Shown: piece by piece, positions 1-6,494 of the stretch
Position numbering within the stretch: position 1 is the stretch's first letter
How the letters are laid out: every line of letters begins with the position of its first letter
Position numbers and translations under genes: made by a program
Origin: M50B103 sp041667565
GTDB lineage: Bacteria; Fidelibacterota; Fidelibacteria; Fidelibacterales; Fidelibacteraceae
DNA length: 9,572 nt
Direction: 5' to 3'
NCBI GenBank assembly: GCA_964572745.1
Contig: CAZNFT010000061.1
Span: forward strand, 1 to 9,572
The notes under the pieces: model-generated
Told to the model about the DNA's origin: nothing
The model's database searches: none
What the model saw: the letters and a program-made list of their open reading frames with translations, nothing else

Positions 1-23
1 CACTTCAACATTCTTACTTGGGA

Positions 24-105
24 TTTCGTAAATCGTATATCGCTATTCCCCGTTCAATATGCAAAAACTTCAAAAATCACATATTGATATTTCTTGTTCA
101 ATATT
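24..105 (-). repeat. Two degenerate tandem copies of a ~44-base AT-rich repeat
   Basis: Read on the minus strand, two units of about 38 bases begin with the shared core ATATTGAAC (complements of 52-60 and 96-104), 44 bases apart. A by-eye alignment gives roughly 26 of 38 identical positions, including shared GAATA/AAATA, GATATA/AATATG and GATTT blocks. The spacing and partial identity suggest a decayed tandem repeat. AT-rich repeats of this style are common between genes in some Bacteroidota-like genomes; assigning it to a known family is inference. The cores also create a 7-base inverted repeat, ATATTGA (81-87) with TCAATAT (98-104). Confidence 0.5.
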
Positions 106-184
106 CGAGAAGGCTCCTCCATGCATCGGGGTTATTTTACTTCTGGCAACTAATAGTGATTTACTTAAAGAACTCTCAATGTTT

Positions 185-202
185 TCTCTAAGAGATCATT
201 GA
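185..202. repeat. Dispersed intergenic repeat, left copy
   Basis: The bases TCTCTAAGAGATCATTGA here recur at 9326-9342 as TCTCTAAAGATCATTGA. The two differ only by one missing base, although they lie in non-coding DNA more than 9 kb apart on either side of the genes. AACTCTC also occurs just before both copies (171-177 and 9323-9329). A short dispersed intergenic repeat is the simplest reading; function unknown. Confidence 0.45.
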
Positions 203-273
203 AACCTTGCCCTGATTTATTTATTAAGGATAAGAAGATCAAAGCTTTGAGTTAATCATTTGCCCCGATTTTG

Positions 274-303
274 CTCACTCCGAGCTTTGTAGCTTAGTGT
301 GAG
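274..303. repeat. REP-like imperfect palindrome (hairpin)
   Basis: The arms CTCACTCCGAGCT (274-286) and AGCTTAGTGTGAG (291-303) can pair at 11 of 13 positions, counting one G-T wobble, around the loop TTGT. The outer five pairs and inner four pairs are perfect. No T-run follows on either strand, so it does not look like an intrinsic terminator. The form resembles a partly decayed REP-type palindromic unit. No second copy occurs in the window, so repeat status is inference. Confidence 0.4.
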
Positions 304-332
304 GTATCTACAAAAAAAATCATAAATGATGG

Positions 333-362
333 TTGACATTTTGCATTAAAAGTGCCTAAGTT
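333..362 (+). promoter_or_regulatory. Possible promoter upstream of korA (perfect -35, weak -10)
   Basis: TTGACA at 333-338 matches the bacterial sigma-70 -35 consensus exactly. The best -10 candidate at normal spacing is TAAGTT (357-362), 18 bases downstream, which matches TATAAT at only three positions. If used, transcription would start near 369 and give a leader of about 150 bases containing the 441-469 hairpin. The weak -10 makes this tentative. Confidence 0.3.
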
Positions 363-440
363 AAAGCGTTGTTTGAAGGGATTTTATTTAACAGCAAAAC
401 TAATTGATCTAAGTGAATGAAACTGATGAAATTAGGAATT

Positions 441-469
441 ACGAATCAACGCTTTATAAGCGTTTTCGT
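441..469 (+). promoter_or_regulatory. Bulged hairpin/palindrome in the korA leader
   Basis: AACGCTT (448-454), TAT, AAGCGTT (458-464) is a perfect 7-base inverted repeat with a three-base loop. ACGAA (441-445) and TTCGT (465-469) extend it to a 12-pair stem, interrupted only by a two-base bulge (TC, 446-447) on the left arm. It ends about 50 bases before the korA start. It could be a leader RNA hairpin, a terminator for something upstream, or, as the 17-base palindrome AACGCTTTATAAGCGTT, a binding site for a dimeric regulator. A further AAGCGTT lies at 364-370. No strong T-run follows directly, so a plain terminator is less likely. Confidence 0.5.
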
Positions 470-496
470 GTTTATATAAAGAATTAATTTTTTAAT

Positions 497-502
497 TATA
501 CT
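497..502 (+). promoter_or_regulatory. Possible korA-proximal -10 box
   Basis: TATACT matches the -10 consensus at five of six positions and sits in a very AT-rich tract. There is no good -35 at 16-18 bases upstream. Transcription from here would begin near 509, leaving a leader of about ten bases in which the AAGG ribosome-binding sequence (507-510) would be at the extreme 5' end. The surrounding 17 bases (487-503) match 9527-9543 at 15 of 17 positions, which supports a shared promoter-like element. Confidence 0.25.
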
Positions 503-518
503 AAACAAGGTAGGGAAA

Positions 519-2312
519 ATGCTAAACAACAGAAATATCGTAATTGGAATTGCAGGTTCCGGTGGCGATGGAGTTATCTCAGCAGGTGAGATCTTAGTCA
601 ATGCGGCTTCCAGTGAGGGGCTTTTTGTTTTCATGCTAAAAAGTATTGGACCACAGATTCGTGGCGGCGAAAGCTCAGTTCGTGTAAGAATGAGTGATAT
701 GCCGGTTTCGACTCAAGGTGATAGGGTCGATATTCTGGTTGTACTCAGTTGGAAAGATTTTATGCGCTTTAAATCGGAAATGCTTCTGGAAAAAAAGGTC
801 ATTATTGTATCTGATGTTAATGATCCTATGCCGGATGAAGATATTCCTCTTACTGAAGCACAACGGGAATTGTGGTACAAAATACCTTTTGCAGAATTAT
901 CTAAAGATCTTACAGGAACAACACAAGCCAAAAATGTTATTATGCTTGGCGCAATTTCTGAATTGTTTTCACTCCCTAAAGAAGCTTTACAAAGATCCGT
1001 TAAAAAGAAATTCAAACATAAAGATCAAAGTGTCATTGATTCAAATATCACTGCTTTAAAGGCCGGTGAAGAATATGTTAAAAATAATTTCAATACCTAT
1101 GATTCTTTTAGTTTTGAGTATGAACCCAGAGGTCCGAGGTTGGTGATGAGGGGAAATGAAGCCATGGCTTTAGGTGCTATGTATGCAGGTCTTGAATATT
1201 ATGCCGGTTATCCCATTACGCCATCGACGGAGATCATGGAATGGATCTCAAAGTATTTGCCTCAAAAGGGCGGTATTTGTATGCAGATGGAAGATGAACT
1301 AGCGGCTATTAATGCTATTATGGGTGCATCTTTTGCCGGCAAGAAAGCTATGACGGCAACCTCAGGTCCCGGTATCTCGCTTATGAATGAAGGTCTTGGA
1401 TTGGCTTCAATGGCAGAGCTTCCACTCGTGGTTGTTAATGTCCAACGTGGAGGTCCTTCTACAGGTTTACCGACCAAAACTGAGCAGTCTGACCTTATGC
1501 AAGCTATATGGGGATCTCATGGGGATTCTACAAGAGTTGTGATTGCTCCTGCCGATGTTGAAGATTGCTTCGATTGTGCAGTTCTTGCCTTTTATATTGC
1601 AGAAAAATATCAGATGCCTGTTATCATTCTTTCTGACCAATTTATCGGTCAACGCACAGAATCTATTAGCAGGGGATTTATTTCATCACCCGACCGTGGA
1701 TTTAGATTGCTTTATAATCGCGATACTCCAAATGAAGAAGATCTGAAAGATTTCAAGCGTTTTAAATATACCGAAATCGGTGTATCACCTATGAGCTATC
1801 TTGGTATAAAAGGTGGTGAATATCTGGGCTCCGGTATTGAACATGATGAATATGGAAATCCGGACAGTAATGTCTTAACACATCAAACTATGACTGAAAA
1901 ACGCTGGAAGAAATTCGATCACATTAAAAAAGAATTTCGTTTTGAACGCTTTTATGGCCCAAAAGATGCCAAATTAGGTATTATTGCCTGGGGTTCAACA
2001 AAAGGTGCTGTTAAAGAAGCCATTGCTAAAGCAAATGATATGGGTATTTCGGTAGCTGCTATGATACCTCAACTGATCTTCCCATTTTTGATAGATCCCT
2101 TTAAAGAGTTTATTGAACACAAGGATATGATCATTATTCCTGAATTATCCTATGCCGGGCAGTTCCGCCGTTATTTACGTGGGTTCCTGCGTTTTAGTCA
2201 GTATAACTGTAAGGTCAAACCTTTCCGCAAGACCGGCGGTGCACCATTTATGGTGGAGGAAATTTTAGATCAGATCACAACTGAATGGGAAAAGATGGAG
2301 GCAAGCAAATGA
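519..2312 (+). CDS. korA: 2-oxoacid:ferredoxin oxidoreductase, fused gamma-alpha subunit (probable 2-oxoglutarate type)
   Basis: The 597-residue product is the large subunit of a cytoplasmic two-subunit 2-oxoacid:ferredoxin oxidoreductase. The family decarboxylates a 2-oxoacid with CoA and reduces ferredoxin, or runs in reverse. Residues about 1-190 form the gamma-type domain, beginning with the glycine-rich GIAGSGGDGV. From about residue 207 the alpha (pyrimidine-binding) domain follows, with the family motif YPITPST at 231-237 and QRGGPSTGLPT at 309-319. This gamma-then-alpha fusion and length are normal for KorA. The start is supported by AAGG (507-510) eight bases upstream. The last bases overlap korB as ATGA. 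2-Oxoglutarate is the likely substrate from overall resemblance and the fumarase neighbour, but pyruvate or branched-chain 2-oxoacids cannot be excluded. No separate ferredoxin-like delta subunit is encoded nearby. Confidence 0.93.
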   Translation: MLNNRNIVIGIAGSGGDGVISAGEILVNAASSEGLFVFMLKSIGPQIRGGESSVRVRMSDMPVSTQGDRVDILVVLSWKDFMRFKSEMLLEKKVIIVSDVNDPMPDEDIPLTEAQRELWYKIPFAELSKDLTGTTQAKNVIMLGAISELFSLPKEALQRSVKKKFKHKDQSVIDSNITALKAGEEYVKNNFNTYDSFSFEYEPRGPRLVMRGNEAMALGAMYAGLEYYAGYPITPSTEIMEWISKYLPQKGGICMQMEDELAAINAIMGASFAGKKAMTATSGPGISLMNEGLGLASMAELPLVVVNVQRGGPSTGLPTKTEQSDLMQAIWGSHGDSTRVVIAPADVEDCFDCAVLAFYIAEKYQMPVIILSDQFIGQRTESISRGFISSPDRGFRLLYNRDTPNEEDLKDFKRFKYTEIGVSPMSYLGIKGGEYLGSGIEHDEYGNPDSNVLTHQTMTEKRWKKFDHIKKEFRFERFYGPKDAKLGIIAWGSTKGAVKEAIAKANDMGISVAAMIPQLIFPFLIDPFKEFIEHKDMIIIPELSYAGQFRRYLRGFLRFSQYNCKVKPFRKTGGAPFMVEEILDQITTEWEKMEASK

Positions 2313-3178
2313 GTGATAAATTAAAAACTGCAGATTATAAAAGTGGTTTAAAACCCATTTGGTGTCCGGGCTGTGGCGACTATGGTTTTCTTAATGCATT
2401 GACCAGCGCCTTTGCGGAATTAGAATTAAAAACTGAAGATCTTGCTGTCTGTTCGGGGATTGGCTGTTCTTCTCGTTTGCCGGGCTATGTAAAAGCCTAT
2501 TCTTTTAATGGAATTCATGGCCGCGTGTTGCCTTTTGCATCAGGCGTAAAAATGTCATCGCAAGAATCCACAGTTGTAGCTATTGGTGGTGATGGCGATG
2601 GTTTTTCAATTGGTGCCGGTCATATAGGCCACGCTGCACGTAAAAACATTGATATTACTTATTTCGTTCTGGATAATAATATTTATGGTTTGACCAAAGG
2701 GCAGGCCTCACCTACAACACCGTTGGGCGTTAAAACTAAAACAACATTTTATGGAAATATGGGTACAACCTTAAATCCTGTAAGAATGTTGATTGCCTAC
2801 AATGCATCCTTTGTTGCAAGAACCTTTTCCGGTGATCCTAAACATTGTAAAAAGATCATTAAAGAAGCTATTCAACACAAGGGTTTTTCTTTTGTAGAAG
2901 TGCTTTCACCCTGTATTACTTTCCGCGGAAAAGATCAATATCAACTGATTCGTGATCGCATTATTTATCTTAATGACGATCATGATCCTTCAGATGAAGT
3001 GGCAGCTTTTGATATTGCAAATTACGAAAAAAACCTTGCTTTGGGTACAATATATAAGAAACCTCGTCCAACTTATGGCGAGATCATTAAAGAAAAAGTT
3101 ATCAAGAAAGCTCAAGCAGATTGCACAAGTAATGACCCCAAGCATATTGATAATCTTTTAGCTATGTTCAAGCCCTAA
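2309..3178 (+). CDS. korB: 2-oxoacid:ferredoxin oxidoreductase beta subunit (TPP and Fe-S binding)
   Basis: This is the catalytic beta partner of KorA, 289 residues, holding thiamine diphosphate and one [4Fe-4S] cluster. Cluster ligands can be placed by comparison with archaeal two-subunit enzymes: C19 and C22 (WCPGCGDYG), C53 (GIGCSS) and C202 (LSPC). The TPP/Mg site shows GGDGDGFSIGAGH (93-105) and LDNNIYGLTKGQ (121-132). I start at 2309 rather than the in-frame ATG at 2285, because GGAGG (2297-2301) lies seven bases before 2309 and the ATGA overlap with korA is typical of translational coupling; the longer form would add eight residues of no evident function. All expected cofactor residues are present, so the enzyme looks intact. 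Substrate preference cannot be read with certainty. Confidence 0.93.
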   Translation: MSDKLKTADYKSGLKPIWCPGCGDYGFLNALTSAFAELELKTEDLAVCSGIGCSSRLPGYVKAYSFNGIHGRVLPFASGVKMSSQESTVVAIGGDGDGFSIGAGHIGHAARKNIDITYFVLDNNIYGLTKGQASPTTPLGVKTKTTFYGNMGTTLNPVRMLIAYNASFVARTFSGDPKHCKKIIKEAIQHKGFSFVEVLSPCITFRGKDQYQLIRDRIIYLNDDHDPSDEVAAFDIANYEKNLALGTIYKKPRPTYGEIIKEKVIKKAQADCTSNDPKHIDNLLAMFKP

Positions 3179-3179
3179 A

Positions 3180-4055
3180 ATGTGTTCTTTTCAGGAAGAC
3201 ATATTCATAGCTGAGATGCTGGAATTGATCCGGCAAGCTTCTACTGAACTTCCTGAAGATGTTGAAAAAGCCTTAAAGTTAGCGCTGAAAAAAGAAGAAG
3301 AAAATTCCGTAGCTCAATATGTTTTGGAAATGATCTCTGAAAATATTCAGCGTGCAAGAAAAACAAGCCGGCCGCTCTGTCAGGATACAGGACTGCCGGC
3401 TTTTTATATTTCCTATAATCAATCTGTTTCAACCCGCTTGATCAGATCATGTGTTAAAAAGGCAGTGGTACAAGCAAGCGAGAAAGCTTATTTGCGCCCC
3501 AATGCTGTATCGTCTATTAGCGGTAAAAATTCCGGGAATAATCTGGGTTCGGGAATTCCTTACATAGAATTCGAGGAATGGTCCAAACATGGAATTCTTG
3601 TTAAATGTATGCTGAAAGGTGGAGGCTGCGAAAATGTATCCTCTCAGTATGCTATTCCGAGTCCCGGACTAGAAGCAGATCGCGATCTGGACGGAGTTTA
3701 CACCTGTGTGATGGATGCCGTCCAAAAAGCTCAGGGAAAAGGCTGCGCACCCGGTATTCTTGGTATAGGAATAGGAGGCGATAGGATTATTTCCATGCAG
3801 ACTGCTAAAAAGCAATTGTTCAGAACTTTGGATGATGTAAATGAGGATCCTTTGCTTGTTAAGTTGGAAGAGCGTTTGCTTAAAGATGCAAATAAATTAG
3901 GGATCGGTCCTATGGGATTAGGTGGAAAGACCACTGTTCTTGCCGTAAAAGTCGGTGCATCTCATCGTATTCCTGCTTCATTTTTTGTTTCTATCTCTTA
4001 TATGTGTTGGGTTTGCCGACGAAAAGAAATGTATTATTCTTTGGATGGACCATGA
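3180..4055 (+). CDS. Class I (Fe-S) fumarate hydratase, alpha subunit (N-terminal domain)
   Basis: The 291-residue product matches the N-terminal domain of class I fumarases, encoded separately as in the two-subunit tartrate/fumarate dehydratases. It carries the oxygen-labile [4Fe-4S] cluster that hydrates fumarate to malate. Likely ligands are C67 (CQDTG), C189 (GKGCAPG) and C276 (SYMCW), by analogy with FumA-type enzymes. GGGCENVSS (about 147-155) and HRIPASFFVSISYMCW near the end are also family-typical. The ATG is one base after the korB stop and has no clear ribosome-binding sequence, so coupled reinitiation is likely; a downstream in-frame ATG (Met13, near 3216) is an alternative that would still leave the conserved part whole. 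It overlaps the beta gene by four bases. L-tartrate dehydratase is possible, but fumarase fits the neighbours better. Confidence 0.9.
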   Translation: MCSFQEDIFIAEMLELIRQASTELPEDVEKALKLALKKEEENSVAQYVLEMISENIQRARKTSRPLCQDTGLPAFYISYNQSVSTRLIRSCVKKAVVQASEKAYLRPNAVSSISGKNSGNNLGSGIPYIEFEEWSKHGILVKCMLKGGGCENVSSQYAIPSPGLEADRDLDGVYTCVMDAVQKAQGKGCAPGILGIGIGGDRIISMQTAKKQLFRTLDDVNEDPLLVKLEERLLKDANKLGIGPMGLGGKTTVLAVKVGASHRIPASFFVSISYMCWVCRRKEMYYSLDGP

Positions 4056-4627
4056 GTAAAATATCTTTAACATTGCCTCTGACTAATGAAGAGATCCGCA
4101 GATTAAAGATAGGCGATACAGTTCTTCTATCCGGAATTATTGTGACGGCTCGCGATATGGCTCATTCTTGGCTGCTTGAAGAAAAACGTGAAGAATTAAG
4201 TGAGTTACTCAGAAATTCGGCTATTTACCATTGTGGACCCATTATGTTAAAAGAAGAGGGAAAATGGATATGTAAAGCTGCAGGACCCACAACGTCCATC
4301 CGTGAAGAAGCTTACATGGCTGAGATTTTGCAAGAATACGGCATATCTGCGGTGATAGGTAAAGGTGGCATGGGTGAGAGAACAGCAAAAGCATTACAGG
4401 AGTTTTCTGCCGTCTATTTATCTGCCGTGGGTGGAGCTGCTGTTTTGTTAGCAGACCATATTGAAAGTGTTGAGGCTGTTTATCAACTGGAAGAATTTGG
4501 TGTCCCCGAAGCCCTATGGGTCTTGAAAATTAAAGCTATGCCTCTCATTGTTTCAATGGATTCTCATGGAAATTCCTTGCATAAAAATGTCCTAGAAAAA
4601 AGTTGTTTCGTCTTAAATAATAAATAA
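4052..4627 (+). CDS. Class I (Fe-S) fumarate hydratase, beta subunit (C-terminal domain)
   Basis: The 191-residue product is the second half of the two-subunit class I fumarase and pairs with the preceding alpha subunit to form the active site. Family signatures are GDTVLLSG with VTARDMAH (21-38), AGPTTS (77-82), GKGGMGERT (from 103) and DSHGNSL (from 170). The frame is open back to an ATG at 4004, but the conserved domain begins with MSKISLTLPL at 4052, where ATG overlaps the alpha stop as ATGA; I take 4052 as the start. The ribosome-binding sequence is weak (GGATGG, 4043-4048), consistent with coupling. Length is usual for this subunit. Physical order alpha-beta directly after korAB supports a 2-oxoglutarate to succinyl-CoA and fumarate to malate segment of the TCA cycle. 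Confidence 0.9.
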   Translation: MSKISLTLPLTNEEIRRLKIGDTVLLSGIIVTARDMAHSWLLEEKREELSELLRNSAIYHCGPIMLKEEGKWICKAAGPTTSIREEAYMAEILQEYGISAVIGKGGMGERTAKALQEFSAVYLSAVGGAAVLLADHIESVEAVYQLEEFGVPEALWVLKIKAMPLIVSMDSHGNSLHKNVLEKSCFVLNNK

Positions 4628-4652
4628 AAATAAGCAATTAAAGAGGTGAATT

Positions 4653-6368
4653 ATGTCGGCTTTACTTCTTGTCGTGATATCTTTTGTGGGATATATAATC
4701 TGCTATCGATTTTACGGAAATTTCCTTTCTAAAAAGATATTTAATATATCTGATAAGAATAGTGTGCCATCCACTACACAGCGAGATGACATAGATTTTG
4801 TTCCAACAAAACGCTCTATTATATTTGGCCATCATTTTGCATCAATAGCGGGGACTGGTCCTATCGTGGGTCCGGCTATTGCAATTATCTGGGGCTGGGT
4901 TCCGGCCATGATATGGGTATTTTTTGGTTCCATATTTATGGGAGCCGTACATGATCTTGGCGCTTTGGTGATCTCTTTGAGAAATGAGGGAAAATCCATT
5001 TCCGTTATCACAGAACGCTATATGAATAAGCGCTCTAAGATATTTTTCTTCATTGTTGTATTTTTGGTGCTTTGGATCGTTATAGCTATTTTTGGTCTAA
5101 TTATTGCCCTTATATTTGCCATGTTTCCATCGTCTGTATTGGCTGTTTGGATGCAAATTCCTATTGCCATCGTTCTGGGAAGGGTCATCTATAAAAAGAA
5201 TGGCAATATTATTTTATCCACCGCTATTGCAGTTTTATTGATGTATGGCACAATGATAGCGGGAAAGTTTCTACCGCTTACTTTGCCGGCCATTGCAGGC
5301 ATTCCGGCAACCGGGGTCTGGAGTATTCTCCTGTTTATCTATGCTTTTATCGCTTCTTGTTTGCCTGTAACTACCTTGCTACAACCGAGAGATTATATCA
5401 ATACCTGGCAATTGGTCATTGCGATGCTTCTTATCTTTTTAGGCATAGTGACCACAAGTTTTACTCAGGGGTTGGATATTGTTGCACCTGCGGTGAATTT
5501 GCATCCTGTGGGTGCACCACCCATTATTCCTTTTATTTTTATTACCATTGCGTGTGGAGCTGTGTCGGGGTTTCACTCCTTAGTCGGTTCCGGGACGTCT
5601 TCAAAACAGCTGAGTAAGGAATCTGATGCTCTGTTTGTGGGATATGGAGCTATGCTGACAGAAAGCTTTTTGGCTGTTCTCGTCATTGTGGCTGTTTCAG
5701 CAGGAATTGCTTTATCTTATGAAACAGGAGATGGACAAATACTGAGCGGTCTGCCTGCCTGGAATCATCACTACTCTTCGTGGACTGCTTCTGCCGGACT
5801 GGGATCAAAAGTATCGGCTTTTGTAATCGGAGCAGGAAATATGATAGAAACAACAGGTATTCCCAAGGATATCGCTGTCATTATTATGGGTGTTTTTGTT
5901 GCTTCTTTTGCAGGTACCACTTTAGATACGGCTACTAGATTGCAGAGATATATTGTTCAGGAAGTATCAAAAGATCTTAACTTTAAACCCACTCAGGGAA
6001 AATTTGGCGCGACAGCTTTTGCTGTGATCACGGCTGCTATTCTTGCCTTTTCGGGCGGGGCCAACGGAAATGGCGCAATGGCGATATGGCCACTTTTTGG
6101 CGTGGTGAATCAAACACTTGCAGCTCTATCTCTTATTGTTATGAGTGTATATCTTAAAAAACAAGGTGGCTGGAAATGGCTGGTAACCGGACTACCCATG
6201 GTATTTATGATAGTCATGTCCATGTGGGGAATTATTATCAATGAGATCAATTTTATTCATGAGCAACGACCTATTTTATATATTGCAAATGCGATAATAG
6301 CTATACTTACTATCTTTATCATTATAGAAGGTCTAAGGAGTTTGACTAAGAAGAAAACGATCGAGTAA
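4653..6368 (+). CDS. cstA: CstA-family carbon starvation protein (peptide/pyruvate transporter), short form
   Basis: The 571-residue product is an integral inner-membrane protein with hydrophobic helices along nearly its whole length, probably 14-16 segments. Characteristic CstA sequence includes FGHHFASIAGTGPIVGPA (H60-H61 region), GAVHDLGALV, SGTSSKQLSKE and FAGTTLDTATRLQRYIVQE. Characterised relatives import peptides (E. coli CstA) or pyruvate with protons (BtsT). It is shorter than the roughly 700-residue E. coli proteins and ends soon after the last hydrophobic helix (LTKKKTIE), so the extra C-terminal part is absent; short forms are known in other bacteria. The start has a good ribosome-binding sequence, AGAGGTG (4642-4648). 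It follows the fumarase by 25 bases and is probably the last gene of the operon. The substrate is not determinable here. Confidence 0.9.
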   Translation: MSALLLVVISFVGYIICYRFYGNFLSKKIFNISDKNSVPSTTQRDDIDFVPTKRSIIFGHHFASIAGTGPIVGPAIAIIWGWVPAMIWVFFGSIFMGAVHDLGALVISLRNEGKSISVITERYMNKRSKIFFFIVVFLVLWIVIAIFGLIIALIFAMFPSSVLAVWMQIPIAIVLGRVIYKKNGNIILSTAIAVLLMYGTMIAGKFLPLTLPAIAGIPATGVWSILLFIYAFIASCLPVTTLLQPRDYINTWQLVIAMLLIFLGIVTTSFTQGLDIVAPAVNLHPVGAPPIIPFIFITIACGAVSGFHSLVGSGTSSKQLSKESDALFVGYGAMLTESFLAVLVIVAVSAGIALSYETGDGQILSGLPAWNHHYSSWTASAGLGSKVSAFVIGAGNMIETTGIPKDIAVIIMGVFVASFAGTTLDTATRLQRYIVQEVSKDLNFKPTQGKFGATAFAVITAAILAFSGGANGNGAMAIWPLFGVVNQTLAALSLIVMSVYLKKQGGWKWLVTGLPMVFMIVMSMWGIIINEINFIHEQRPILYIANAIIAILTIFIIIEGLRSLTKKKTIE

Positions 6369-6384
6369 GACCTTGATAGTTTCT

Positions 6385-6412
6385 GTCATTCCGACCGCAG
6401 TGGAGGAATCTC
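6385..6412. repeat. REP-like intergenic repeat between cstA and mnmA
   Basis: The sequence beginning GTCATTCCGACCGCAG and ending GGAGGAATCTC resembles short repeats scattered between genes in many bacteria, in which TCATTCC and GGAATC ends flank a variable middle. ATTCC (6388-6392) can pair with GGAAT (6405-6409) over a 12-base loop. There is no second copy in the window, so the family assignment rests on recognition and is inference. It lies 17 bases after the cstA stop and might mark the 3' end of that transcript, as no conventional terminator is visible there. Confidence 0.45.
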
Positions 6413-6481
6413 AAACGAAAGACATAGTGAAATGGCTAAAGCACTTCCTATAAAAAACACTTAGCATATTACATTATTCTT

Positions 6482-6487
6482 TGTAAT
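6482..6487 (+). promoter_or_regulatory. Possible -10 box directly before mnmA
   Basis: TGTAAT matches the -10 consensus at five of six positions and would start transcription at about 6494-6495, exactly at the mnmA ATG, giving a leaderless message. That would fit the lack of a ribosome-binding sequence. No good -35 is present. A second candidate, TATAAA (6449-6454), would give a normal leader of about 35 bases. Neither is strong. Confidence 0.2.
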
Positions 6488-6494
6488 TTTCACA

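Larger units (their letters stand above)
1..518. other. Gene-free AT-rich intergenic region upstream of korA
   Basis: No reading frame in this stretch looks like a protein gene, and I see no tRNA or rRNA. It holds several kinds of local symmetry, listed separately where strong: a degenerate tandem repeat (24-105), a dispersed-repeat copy (185-202), a perfect 12-base palindrome TCAAAGCTTTGA (239-250), a REP-like hairpin (274-303), a possible -35 box (333-338) and a bulged hairpin (441-469). The last two lie where promoter and leader elements of korA would be expected. The left part reads like decayed intergenic repeat DNA. Any gene to the left ends outside the window. Confidence 0.6.

Noticed and set aside
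52..120. tRNA-like GTTCAATATTCGAG stretch
   Set aside because: No acceptor stem, anticodon arm or standard T-loop spacing can be drawn around it.
125..269. Inverted repeat ATCGGGG (125-131) and CCCCGAT (263-269)
   Set aside because: Only seven bases over a span of about 130; this is expected by chance at this length.
274..303. Hairpin as an intrinsic terminator
   Set aside because: No T-run follows it on the + strand; on the minus strand the T-run precedes the hairpin instead of following it.
713..1015. 100-residue minus-strand open frame inside korA
   Set aside because: It is antisense to the conserved gamma domain of korA and resembles no family.
694..1059. 121-residue + strand open frame inside korA
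   Set aside because: It is a shadow of korA in another frame, with no recognisable domain and no start signal.
2285..2308. Longer korB start at 2285
   Set aside because: GGAGG at 2297-2301 and the ATGA overlap place the start at 2309; the extra eight residues precede the conserved N-terminus.
4004..4051. Longer fumarase beta start at 4004
   Set aside because: The extra residues lie over the conserved end of the alpha gene in another frame, and the family domain begins at 4052, where ATG overlaps the alpha stop.
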